Part shown: positions 45,997-57,200 of the stretch, piece after piece
How the letters are laid out: the number at the start of each line of letters is the position of its first letter
Position numbering within the stretch: position 1 is the first letter of the stretch
Assembly: GCA_030144725.1 (NCBI GenBank)
Contig: JASKMD010000013.1
Coordinates: 1,946,322-2,010,321 of the forward strand
Length of the DNA stretch: 64,000 bases
Reading direction: 5' to 3'
From: Haematococcus lacustris
Lineage: Eukaryota; Chlorophyta; Chlorophyceae; Chlamydomonadales; Haematococcaceae
Translations under genes and position numbers: made by a program
Notes under the pieces: generated by a model
The model's input: the letters and a program-made list of their open reading frames with translations, nothing else
Databases searched by the model: none
Told to the model about the DNA's origin: nothing

Positions 45997-46272
45997 GACA
46001 AGGGGGCTGTCAAGCACCGAGGGAGATTGGTGTTAAACATGTGGAGGTTTTGACCTGTGGGTGATTGGTGCTGGACAGCATGTGGTCACCACATGTGAGT
46101 AGTTGCGTGCCAGGGTGGAGCAGTGTATGTGACAGTGACTGTGACTCTGGCAGCATGACCCCTCAAGATGTTGAGTACGCTGACAAGTGATGGCAGCAAT
46201 GCTGGTGATGAAGGTATAGGTGTGGCTGCGACAAATGCTGCTCGTGCTGAAAGCAACTGGCCAGGCAGCCAC

Positions 46273-47252
46273 CTTCCAGGTTGTTTTCCTGTACTGAGGG
46301 GGACTTGGAGGCGGTGGCGTCAGACAGGACCACGACTTGGTAGTCCAGACCCAGCGCATCCACGGCGGTGGCTCGGATGCAGTTGGGCGTTTGCACGCCG
46401 CAGAGCACTAGGGCTTTAACCCCCAACCGCCTGCACAGGCCCCCACACCCACCTCGTCACACCTCCTCCCACCTGCTCAGGGGTGTGTGTTTACGTCTGC
46501 GCCCACTACCCTCCCTTGCGCTGTGCCCCCAGCATGCCAGTGTGGCTGGGTGCTCATGTCTGGGTGGCAGTGCAGGTAGCGGCTAGGATAGGTTACCTTA
46601 GAATGAAGTCAAGGTGGGTGTGATTGAATGCGCTGAACCGCTTCTTGATCAGCTGCGGGCGGAGCGCACACATCATGCAACCAGTGTCATTGGCTATCAT
46701 GCTCGCAATCACATGACCTACTGCGGATGTCCTCCCAGTCCTGTCTTGCCTACAAAGCTACCTGTCCCCTAGTAATGCACGTGCACAGTGCCTCGGCCAT
46801 GTCCTGAGCAGACCTTGATCTCCCCCTCCTTGATCTGCAGCCCCTCCACAAGCTCCGCACCTGCCAAGCATATACAGCATTGAGTTCAGTGCTGATGGAG
46901 GCTGGGGTTGAGCAAGCTGCCCTGACCTTTGCTGCCAGGCAGGGTGGCTCCTGCGCCGTGGCTGGCGGACATCAGGTGCTTGCGCGTCCATTCGATGTCC
47001 ACACCGGAGGGCTGGGTGCAGAAACCACAGCTCGATGCAGACGACCGCTGCTTCACGCAAATGGTGTTCCTACCACCGTCTTAGGCTCACGTCGTGCTCT
47101 CGCACAACCCAGATGAGCGGAATGTCGTTACGCCGTGCCGCATCCACAGACTGCTGCACGAAGGGCAGGCAATCCAACGCTCCCGCCACGCACAGGGGGC
47201 TGGCGGGCGATGCGAAATCGTTCTGCATGTCGATGACGATCAAAGCTGCCAT
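46273..47252 (-). CDS. Isochorismatase-family cysteine hydrolase, 3' end missing
   Basis: Small alpha/beta cysteine hydrolase of the isochorismatase/nicotinamidase superfamily; substrate unknown. Exons: 47252-47091, 47011-46927, 46860-46814, 46652-46597, 46430-46273, all in phase, giving 169 complete codons. The catalytic triad is present: Asp8 in IVIDMQNDF, Lys102 in IKKRFSAF, Cys134 in GVQTPNCIRATAVDALG. SDATASKSPSVQENNLEG is the usual segment just before the C-terminus. The last exon begins after donor G|GTGGCT at 46272 and would add roughly 20 residues. I cannot find it between 45997 and 46272, so it may lie in the N gap. It is divergent from the EF-hand gene. Confidence 0.88.
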
Positions 47253-47862
47253 GGCGCCCTCTGTCCTTTGCAAATGCAATGTGATGTGTGGCAGCGCTGT
47301 GCCATCACACATTGCCATGCGTGTGGCATAATCTTGCACAGCCAGGTGGTGCCAGGTGCAACCCGACTGCTGATGCTGCTCATGCTGCTCCTGATCAGAT
47401 TTCAGCTGCTCCTTTGGTCGCATCTAATGCCGCTGCACCCGGGCGGGTCCCGCTGTCGGTGGCCACCGCTGCTGCGTCGACAGGTACTTTGAGCCTCATT
47501 TGCTTCAGTCTGGTTCATCAGCATGGCTTTAGCCTCCGCAATGGCGATGGACACGTGCTTCCTTAAAATTTAAGTTAAATACATCGACAATAAGCACATG
47601 CTCCCAGCCATCAGAAAAGGTTTTGTAGGACCAGGGCCCCTGGCAGCCCCTGTGACGGACTAGCGACACAAAGAACAACAATGTGGCCCAGTTGGCAGTT
47701 AAACAGTTGACTTGAAACCTAAGTGGCGCTAGTAGTGTGTTGCGCAGCCGACAGAGGCTGTGCAGCCCTCAAAGTTGGTGCTTTAACCATCTGCTCTCGT
47801 TAGGCGCTTTGGGAACATGTCGATGTGCGGCAGGAGACTCCCTTAGATGTCCGACTGCTGCG
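47253..47862. promoter_or_regulatory. Divergent promoter region, hydrolase / EF-hand gene
   Basis: About 610 bp between two start codons on opposite strands. No specific element could be assigned. Confidence 0.5.
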
Positions 47863-50800
47863 ATGGAGCTCTACAAAAGGCAACTGCTCGTAGGGCCTCC
47901 CAAAGTTGACGCGCCACACCCGCAGGGCCTGCCTTTCCTGTCCGCCCTGCATGGTAAGTGATGTTTGTATCTGTCCATCTATTGGCATTCGACACTATTG
48001 GCACTCGACCACACGACACATGCTATAGCTCCTCTGCACCCCTCTACATAACAACACAGCCATAGCATGCTCATCACAACTTCGGGCACCCAGGCCAGCC
48101 CATACACTGCTCTGCTGCCTGCCCAGCCTCTTCCTGGGCAAAGCAGCCATCGACCCAAGGATGTGCCATCACATCAGCATGGTCCCCCTTCACACAGTCC
48201 AAAGTCTGGTGTGGCACCATCTCTGCAGGTAGCATTGGCACCGAGGACCCAGGCACCCAACTGTTGCTGGCCGATGCCCAGCGTCAGCTGTCAGCCCCGC
48301 AGCGACGTGGCTGGGACCCCATGCCCCTCCCCATTCCAGGCCACCCCCCTATCCCCCCTGGTCGAGCTGCCTCTGCGGTCCCCCCTCCCCCCTCCCCTGT
48401 TCTCAGGCAACCACATCAGGTTGCCAGATCAGAGCAGGTTGCCAGATCAGACCACGGCACCCCGCTGACGCCTGCACAACGAGCAGTGATGGAGCAGGAG
48501 GTGGCAACCAGGCTGCGGAGGCTGCGGGAGGGCATGCGCTCATTGCGGCCCAGCACCTCCGACTGCCTGGCCCACACGGTCCATGCACAGGACAGCACAG
48601 CATCACCACCACCACGGCGGCGCCTTCACTCCCAGCCATCTAGTGTCGAGCAGCCACACAGACTTCAGGTGAGAGGGTTAGGAGCCACAGGTGGTTGCTA
48701 GTGGCAGCTGAGAAGCAGGCTCAGTGGCGGGCCTGCAGGCTGCAGTGAGGTCCTAGGCAGGAGGGCTGCCATGCAACCGTCAATACGGCCAGGCTGGTCC
48801 AGCCCGTTTGTCAAGCAAAACCCACCATCGGACTTGTGCTGTTGGTTGGTCGGGGTTCACAGGTGACGTGGACCCCTGCTGGCCCGCCGCCACCCAAGCA
48901 CGGCAGCCGCCTGCACTTCCGACACAACCCCGCCCCCTTCAGCCTCCCCTCCCCCTCCCTGGCCAGGGGCCCAGATGAATCGCGTAACAGCCAGGCTGGC
49001 CTGCCGCACGCACATCACACTCACCCTCACTCCCGCCCCATACATTGGGGGCCAGCCAGCCTGCCAGGCCCTCAGCCACCGCCTGCCAGCCCACCTCTAG
49101 CCTCCACGCCCACCAACACGGACGCTGCTGCTGGCAAGGCCAGGCAGGGCCCCTCAGCCCCTCTCTCTCCCACCCCCTTCCCAGCCTCCTCTGGCGCCCC
49201 CCTGCCCGCCTCTCATGCTTCACCCCCTCCCAGTCCCTGCGCTCCTAGCAAGGAACCCCCAGGGCCTGCCCCCTTGCAGCCCCCCACACCCCCCACGCCA
49301 CAGCTCCCCCCGGCCTCCAGGGAAACTGCTGAGAAGCTGCAGCAGGGCTGGACCCTGACACCGCTGACCCCCAGCCTGCTCCATCCCAGGCGCTGGCTGC
49401 CTCCCCCCCCCGGGCCACCTCCACCACCTCCACCTCCCGAGACCAGCCCTGGGTTGCCTGCCCCCCCGCACCCCCTGGTGCAGGGGCCGCCCCGCTCCCT
49501 CTCACCCTCCCCACACCAGGGCAGTATCCCCAGGGCTGCAATGGCCTTGCCTGCGCCAACCCAGGTCAGCAGCAGAGGGCCAGCTAGGGGCATGGCTCTG
49601 AGGGCACTCTCGGATGCTCCCTGATGCCTAGCCTGGCCCCAGGCATAGCCTAAGTGGTGTAGGGGGTGGGTGGCTGGCTGGGGTGGCAGCAGCATTAGAG
49701 GTGGTGGTGGTGGTGGCTGTTGGCTGCAGGGCAAGGATGAGGGGGCAGTGGCAGCAGCTGCAGGGCAGAGGTGGGTGCTGGTCTGGTTTGGACTGTGATG
49801 TGATATGCCATCATGGGTATGTGTAGGATTATACTGCTGCTCATGCATATGCTGACCATGGTGACGATCATGGTCATATGTAGGGTTACCTGAGGTGTGA
49901 TTCTAAGTGACCCTGGCCCTGACCCCGACCCTGACATTGACTGACACTGACCTCGACACTGTCACACCTTGACACTGCCTTTGCCTCTTTGCTGCCCTGT
50001 ACCGCCCATCAGGACAAGTCAGTCACAAGGACAACGCTGGCTTCGAACACATACACTGGCAGCACATGCACGGCACCGCCCTGAAGAAGTCAGCAGGGGG
50101 CAGGTGCGCTGCTAAGGCGACCAACCCCACCTCTCCACCTCCCCTCCTCCCCTCCTCCCCTCCTCCCCTCCTCCTCTCCTCCCCTCCTCCCCTCCTCCCC
50201 TCCTCCCCTCCTCCCCTCCTCCCCTCCTCCCCTCCTCCCCTCCTCCCCTCCTCGCGTGCCCCCGTGTGAGCAGCAGCGCCAGGCCGCATCAGCCCCAGCC
50301 AGCAGCAGCCAGGCTCAGCCCCAGCCAGCCACCAGCATCAGCCACCCCAGGTCCAGTGGCCACTGCCACAAGAGCCACACACAGCCCACCCATACCCCCC
50401 ACACACCACACCACGGTGAAGGGCACAAGGGGCCTGCTGCCCCAACCCCTCCTGCGCTCTTGTTGCTGGCGCCAGCGCCGTCTGACTGCTGCCCCTCCCG
50501 CTGAACCCCTGACCCCTGACCTCTTCCCTCGCCCTACCCTCAAAGCTCCTGCCTGCAGCCACAGCCACACCCAGGCACCTGCAAGGGTGCTTCACGACTG
50601 TTGCTGCGCATGCTGTGGCAGGTGTTCAATGAGTTCAATGCCATGGACTTCTGGCACACTGGCAAGCTGACGCTGGCTCAGCTGGAAGATGAGGGCCTGG
50701 CACTGGGGCTGCAACCACATCATATCACCAGCCTGTACAGCAGGTGACAGGGACCGCGGGCAGACCAGAACAGAACAGAACAGAATAGAACAGACCCTCG

Positions 50801-53684
50801 TTGCCAAACAGCCACATTGAGTTTCTCCACCCCTGACCTGTCCCTGTGTCGCTCAGGCTGGATCCCAAAGCGCACGGCTTCTTCACCATCAAGGACTGGG
50901 GCAGGCCTCAGCTGAGTCAGCAGGTGCGTCCACAACCCCTTACCCTCACGCACTCTTGTATGGTTAGCTTTTCCGTGGTGCTGTAGGGTAGTGGGCAATG
51001 CATGACATCAGGCGCAAGCTGGGCAGGCTGAACCTGGAACAGGCGCAGTCTGAGCGATTATTACGTCGAGCTCAGCCCACCATAACCAGTGGTCGCGGAG
51101 GTAATGCAGGCGAAAATCTGAGCGTAGAGTGCGTTGAGCTCACTTCACCACAACTGCCATCTTCCGTGCTGCTCCCAATGTGTGACGCGCGCCTCGCTTC
51201 GCCCCGCCTTGCCCCGCCTGCCTCCGCACGCAGGTGCGGGAGCTGGTGCGCCTGGCGGAGCGCCGCAAGCGAGGGCCCGGGACTGTGCGGACACCAGACG
51301 TCGAGGTCAGTGCGTCGCAGGTTAGGTCGGCCTCGCGGCTCGTCCGGCATATCCTCACGGCTGCTGCGACTCCTCATCACACGTGCGTCATGCTCGCCGT
51401 GGTTTGCCACATGGGGAAGGCTCGCCGGCATGTTGGCGTGACATGTCGCGGCCGCTCAGCACACGCGCGCCGCGCGCCCGGCTGGTCGCCGCTAGACGCG
51501 CGAGCCAGACAGTGATGCGCCTGGCAGCGGGCCCGACTTAAGCTCCCTACCCTCCAGCATGCCTACTCCAGCCCCTTTGCTTCACACTCTTACGTACAGT
51601 ATAATCACGGAGGCCAAGTTGTTACGGGGCTTCAACGGTCGAGGCTAGGTTTAGAATAGCGGTAAACGTCGAGGCGCAGCCTTTGCCTTACACTATTGCA
51701 CACAGGTACAGCTGTCCCTAAGCGGGGATGCAAGTGTCCAGACTATCCTGCTAAATCGAACATCCTGGCCTGCCCCAGCTGCACCTAGCGGCCCAGGCCA
51801 AGCCAATCAGCTTCAGGTCAATGGTTCATGCTGGCCTAGCTGAACTCTGCAAGCCATCTAGCCCCAAAAGCAGCAGCAGCAGCAGCAGCAGCAGCATCTA
51901 GTCACAGCAGCATCCTTGGGCCAATGTGTGGAAGTCCTCACCTGCAGCTTTGCAAGTAGCTAGTAGCTGCTTGTAGTTGCTTGTAGTTGCCTCTGATCTA
52001 GTGAGCTGGGATGTGGTATGAATATCTGGGAGCTAGTAGTCGCCCTCGGATGTCTAGCGCCGTCGGTCTGGCCTGCGTCGACAGGCTTGCCACTCTGGTT
52101 GATGTCTCCGTTGAAGAAGCATGACGGCCCTGGCCCCTGACCATAAGAGTGCTGGAATTCCCGCACAGTGCGCAGCTAGTTAAGCGCAAAGCAGGCGAAG
52201 ACTAGACCCGCGCACGCTCACCTACGCTGCAGCCTGGCCGGTCACTAACTGTTCCAAGCAGGCAACAAGTACCTGTGCCAAAGGGGAATCAGGTCCCTTG
52301 ACTAGGGTGGTGATTCGCCTGCATGAAACACACCGCCCATGCACACGGCATGGGCGCCTGCTTGGCTGCTAGTCCCACCCTCTGGGTTGCCACCCTCTGA
52401 GAATAGCCTCTGAGGATGTGAAGTGATGAGGGTTAGGGGGTTGAGACCTGCACTGAAGGGAAGCCTGGGATGCTCATGGAGGTGCGCCTTCCCTCTCCCC
52501 TGACCACCACTGGCGGCTTGATGGGAATTGTTTGGCGCAGGTCACCAACCCCACGCTGGCCATACAGCTGGCGTTGTTCAAGCTGCAGGTGAGTGAGTGC
52601 AGCAACATCACTCTCTGAGCCAAAGCTCACCACACATGCATGCAATGCTCCTGACCCTGATCCCTGCCTACCTGCTCCTCCCCCTTCACCTAGCAACCAC
52701 CAGCACTCTGCCCATCTGCCCGTCAGTCCTTTGTCCGTGGCACTCTAATTGTGTCCTCCCCTGCTCACCTCCCCTCAACCCCCAGCTCACCTCCCCTCAA
52801 CCCCCTGCCCACCTCCACCTACAGCTGCGCGTCAACGGCCGCCATCAGCCCAGCCACGAGCAGCTGCTGCAGGCATTCACATTCATCGATGCAGACAACA
52901 GCGGCATGCTCAGCCGGGACGAGCTGGAGGACGCGTTCCACGGCCTCAACATCAACGTCACGCCGCAGGTGAGCTGCTGCCACCCAGCTCTTCTTCCTGA
53001 GGGCACCTACAGCTGCTGCCCGGCTGGTCCTGGGGGGTGACAGGTGACGCGCGTGAGCCTGGCACGTGATGCCTGTGCACTGCCGGCAGCCAGCAGCAGT
53101 CCTGGCATCATGCGCCCTGCACTTGGTCCTGGGGCCTGGCACCAGGTGCAGCTTGGCATGTGATGCCTGTGCACTGCACTCCGACTGCAGCAGTCCTGGC
53201 ATCATGCATCACCCACCCTGCACTGTCTGTGACCAGCTGCACGACTGCAAGCCTGACAGGACAGGCTGCAAGCTGCTGAGCACCACAACAAGGGAGTATA
53301 TGCCATCTTGGCCACCCTGACCTCCTTGCAGCACCCACCCTACGTTGTCACCATCTTCACCTTGTCCCTCAAATTTGCCCCTCCCCCCTCCCCCTGTCCC
53401 TGACCCTTCCCCCTTCCCCCCACACACCATGCACCATGCTATGCTCTCCTATCCCATAACCTGAGTTCCCTGCGTGCCCTCCTCATTCCTCTCTCCTCCT
53501 TTTACTCTCACCCACCCTTCTTTACTCTTCCTCGCTTCCCTGGCACAACCCGCTACCTCGACGTTGCTGCACACAGGTCGTAGACCAGATGATGCGACAA
53601 TTTGATGAGGACGGCGACGGCCGCATCCAGTACCGCGAGTTCTTGCATGCCTTGTTTCCCATTGTGTCCAGCGCGCGACGGTGA
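47863..53684 (+). CDS. Proline-rich EF-hand calcium-binding protein
   Basis: Exons 47863-47953, 48229-48668 and 48863-49564 encode a Pro/Ser-rich, probably disordered N-terminal half. Then come an uncertain exon near 50023-50103, 50559-50743, 50857-50923, an exon from 50992 with an uncertain end (near 51120), 51234-51305, 52541-52588, 52825-52968 and 53577-53684. Two canonical EF loops stand at the C-terminus: DADNSGMLSRDE and DEDGDGRIQYRE. Each has acidic residues at positions 1 and 3, Gly at 6 and Glu at 12. Upstream, NAMDFWHTGKLTLAQLEDEG and LDPKAHGFFTIKDWGR look like degenerate EF hands. A basic helix (DIRRKLGRLNLEQAQSERLL) lies between. No kinase domain is seen, so this is not a CDPK. 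Ciliary or signalling roles are possible but not shown. Phase between the exons at 50992 and 51234 is unresolved. Confidence 0.82.
50140..50254 (+). repeat. TCCTCCCC octamer repeat
   Basis: About 14 units in an intron of the EF-hand gene; strongly polypyrimidine. Confidence 0.93.
50285..50522 (+). repeat. Dispersed ~240-bp repeat, copy 2
   Basis: Match to 31197-31441, same orientation; here in an EF-hand gene intron, sense to the gene, ending 36 bp before the next exon. Confidence 0.88.
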
Positions 53685-54233
53685 CGGCCGCCCCAGATCG
53701 AAGCTAGAGTCCCCCGGTCAAGCAATAGAGTGATCAATGAGGCCTTGGCCAATGAATAAGCCGATGGTCAGAATGTCCCTGGCACGTACGTACTAGCAAG
53801 GCCTACTTGCATGAGCAGTGACCAAACTGGACAATAAACAGTTCAATTCATGTGATGGTGTCTAGATGTAATGCAGAGGCTTGGCTAACATAAGTAGTGT
53901 GTGCAGCTTGACTCAACCTGACAGTTCCACTGCGACATGTAGGGGGCAGGGGAGGGGGGCAGTAGGCGGGGTGGCAAACTGATAAACTACACTGCCTTCC
54001 TCCATCCTGGCTGGTGAAACCTGACATGGCAAGTACGTCAGAAACCACGGGGTAGACCACTGAAGTCGTTGAGGTATTTTGTTTTCTTGCATGCCCGAAC
54101 GCAACTTGCGATTTTGACTCCATCTTCGTGCCACCATGCTGCGTGAAGAGTGCAAGCAATGCAGCTATGCGACGTAGGTTAATGTGATCTAAACCCACAA
54201 AACTCCGCAGCTGGGCGGAGGCTTGGCAGGACG
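53685..54233. other. Intergenic, no gene recognised
   Basis: 3' UTR of the EF-hand gene and promoter of the ATRIP-like gene; noticeably less GC-rich than the coding flanks. Confidence 0.6.
53867..53871 (+). promoter_or_regulatory. Possible TGTAA polyadenylation signal
   Basis: TGTAA 183 nt after the EF-hand stop, at a plausible distance for a chlorophyte 3' UTR. An AATAAA also occurs at 53833. Confidence 0.4.
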
Positions 54234-57200
54234 ATGGAGGAGGACGATGTTGACGACTTTGTTATGGATGAAATCGAGAACTTGGTCGCGCAACACCATC
54301 AGGCCAAAGCTCAGGTGCGCCGTAAGGCAATGGGCGCAGGGTGGCGGGCCTTGGACCCACGCGTCGCATACGGCTGCAGGCATATAGCCAAGTCGCGGTG
54401 GCCAGCCCGCCCAAGGTGGGCCAAGGCACGCAACTTCAAAACCTGCAGCCTGGCTACGGGCATTCCGCGCAGTGGTCAACCCATCAACCGCGCCCCGTCA
54501 CCTCACTTGCGCAACAACTGGGCAACCCCACAGCGCCCAGCTGGGCTCGGCCATCTGCGCCAGCCCCAGCCCCCGTCCCCTGGCAAGGCGCTGCCGCCCC
54601 ATGGCAGCATAGCAACACAGGGCAACGAGGCTCCAGCAACTTGCGTACCAGCAGCCTGCCACTCAACAGCTCTTTCGCTGGCCCTCACCCAGACTCCCGC
54701 ACCCTCCCACCTGGCCCAGTGGTGCCCCCTGCCACGGCCCCTGCTGCCCCTGCGCCTGTGTTGCACATCCCAGCCCCCTCTTTCAGCACCACATCCTTCC
54801 ACTCCAGCCTGCCATCAAAGGCGTCGCAGCCCCGGCTTGCCATGGCCCCGTCCCCTTACAGTCGAGCCCCATTGGGCATGCAAGCCATGCAAGCGGGGGG
54901 GCCGCCCAACTTTGGGCACGGCCTGCCTGACTCTGGCACCACCACCGCCCCTGGCGCTGGGTGTGCCACCGGGGCAGGAGCGGGGCCAGGGCATGGGCCG
55001 GGGCTCAGTGGCCTGCTGCACCCGCCACATCTGTCCCAGGCCCAGCACCAGCAGCACCAGCAGCAGCTGGCAGACTACCAGCGACAGGTGGGAGACAGAG
55101 AGGGCACAAGATAGGGTGGAGGGTAGTGGGAAGGGGCGGGGGGGTGGGGAGAGGCGAGGGGACGGGGCAGGGGGCAGGGGGCGAGGGGGGCGGGGGAGTG
55201 CTTAAGGTATGTGGACCAGGGCATAGCATGGGGCGAGGGGTGGGGTGGGGTAGGGGAGGGTGGGGAGGGGGGGTCACCCATGATGCGGTGGTGGTGCGGC
55301 CCTCCCCCAGCCTTGCCCTTCTGGAGCCCTCCAGACGGCGCAGTGTGTGCTGGCCACCCTGCCTTGCCTTGCTGCAGCTGAGCTTGCTCCAAGAGCAGCT
55401 GAAGTTTGCCAGCATGGAGGCGGCAGAGGAGCGGCGCAAGGCCGCGGAGCGAGGGGAGGCGCTGCGCCGGGCTGAGGCTGCTGCGGAGGAGGCGCGGAGG
55501 GAGGCTGGGCGGCACCAGCTGACGGCACAGCAGCTGCAGGTGGAGCTGGCGGGGAAGCGGCAGAAGTGAGCGGCAGCGGCAGGGCAGCAGGCCAGTGGGG
55601 GGAGGCCTGGGGGGGCGGGACGGCGGGGCAGCAGGGCAGCAGGGCAGCAGGGCAGCAGGGCAGCAGGGCAGCAGGGCGGTGCTCGGGCAGCGGGACGGCG
55701 AGGCAGCATAGCAACAGTGTGGTGTGGCAGCTGGGCAGCAGCAGGGTTTGCAGGGGAGAAGGACAAGGCATGAGGAGGTGTGGTGGTCGCTGCAAGCAGG
55801 GCCATAGCTCATGGCTCATGTTGGCTTGGCAGCGGGTAGGGTCCAGTGGCAGTGTGTGCTAGTGGCTGTCTAGGGTGGTGGGTACGGCACTGCTGTCCCT
55901 GGTGGCCACTGGGACAGAGCACCGGGCTGGGTGCAGGGCTCACCCCATGGCTGCCACCCCCTGGGTCACACTGGGTCACACTGGGTCACACTGGGTCACA
56001 CTGGGTCACACTGGCTTGCCTGGCCAGGGGGCCTGCTGTCCAGCCTCTGCTCCTTCCCCACCCTGGCCCTGCACCCTTTTGCTGACCATGACCCCCCAAG
56101 GGTGTCCCCCAAGGCCAAGGGGGTCAGGGTTTGGCACAGTGCTGGTGCTGGGCCTGTAAGCCTCCTGCAGGCTGCAGGGCCCTGACTCCGCCCCACTTGT
56201 TTGCTTCGTCTTGGGTTGCTCCCGCTTGACCCAAACTGTCCAGTGGTGGCTGAGGGGGGGCCCTGACTCTGACCCTACAGCCCTGGCTCTGTCATAGTGA
56301 GGGGCAGCAGGCCAGGGTCAGGCCCAGGCCAGGGTCAAACAGGGCAGTTGGCATAGTGCAGGGCAGCACTGGAGGGTGTCAGGGTCAGGGCAGGGCAGGA
56401 GGACAGCAGAGGGAGCAGCGGGAGGACAGCAGGCAGTGCCAAGCGGTGCGGGGCGGCAGGGGCGGGGGCGGGGGCGGGGGCAGGAGGCATTGCGCATGAA
56501 AGATTGCTGCTGCTGCTGCTCATGCTGTGGACTTTGCAGGCTGGAAACTCTCCAGGCTAGTCTGGACAAGTCTGCTGAACTGCAGGCACCTCAGCCGCCT
56601 GCATATCTGCGACCCTCTGCACACAAGGTGGGCCACTGACCCTCACCCTAACCCCTTGACCCTCACCCTCATCCTCGCCCCCTGACCCCTGACCCCTGAA
56701 CCCTGAACCCTGAACCCTGAACCCCTGAACCCTGAACCCCTGACCCCCTGGCCCTGCTACAGGCCTGGCAGGAGCCCCCCCCTGCACCCCCCCTCACCAC
56801 GCCCCCTGCCCCTGACCCTGGAGCCAGTCAGCCGCCCAATGGTATGGGGGAGACGGACGAGGGTGATGGCCCAGCCCACCATGAGGTGCATGCAGTGCCC
56901 TCCCCCTCCCCCCTGCACCCACCCCCTGGCGATGCAACGCAACACCCTCCACAGCAGCAGCACCCTCCACAACAGCAGCAGCAGCAGCAGCAGCCGCCTT
57001 CACAGCGGCAGCATCAGCAGCAGGAGAAGCAGCAGCAGCAAGAGGTGGAAGGGGGGGAGGAGGTGGTCCTGGTCATCAGCAATGGTGGGGCTGCCAAACA
57101 GGCCGCTCCTGCCCCCTACCACCCCTTGACAGCGCAACAGGGTCCAGACACCACCAGGCCAGGCCTTGATGGCCCAGCCCGCAGCCCCGCCCTCCCCCCC

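Noticed and set aside
45458..46064. Four overlapping ORFs of about 180-200 codons
   Set aside because: They consist of N placeholders.
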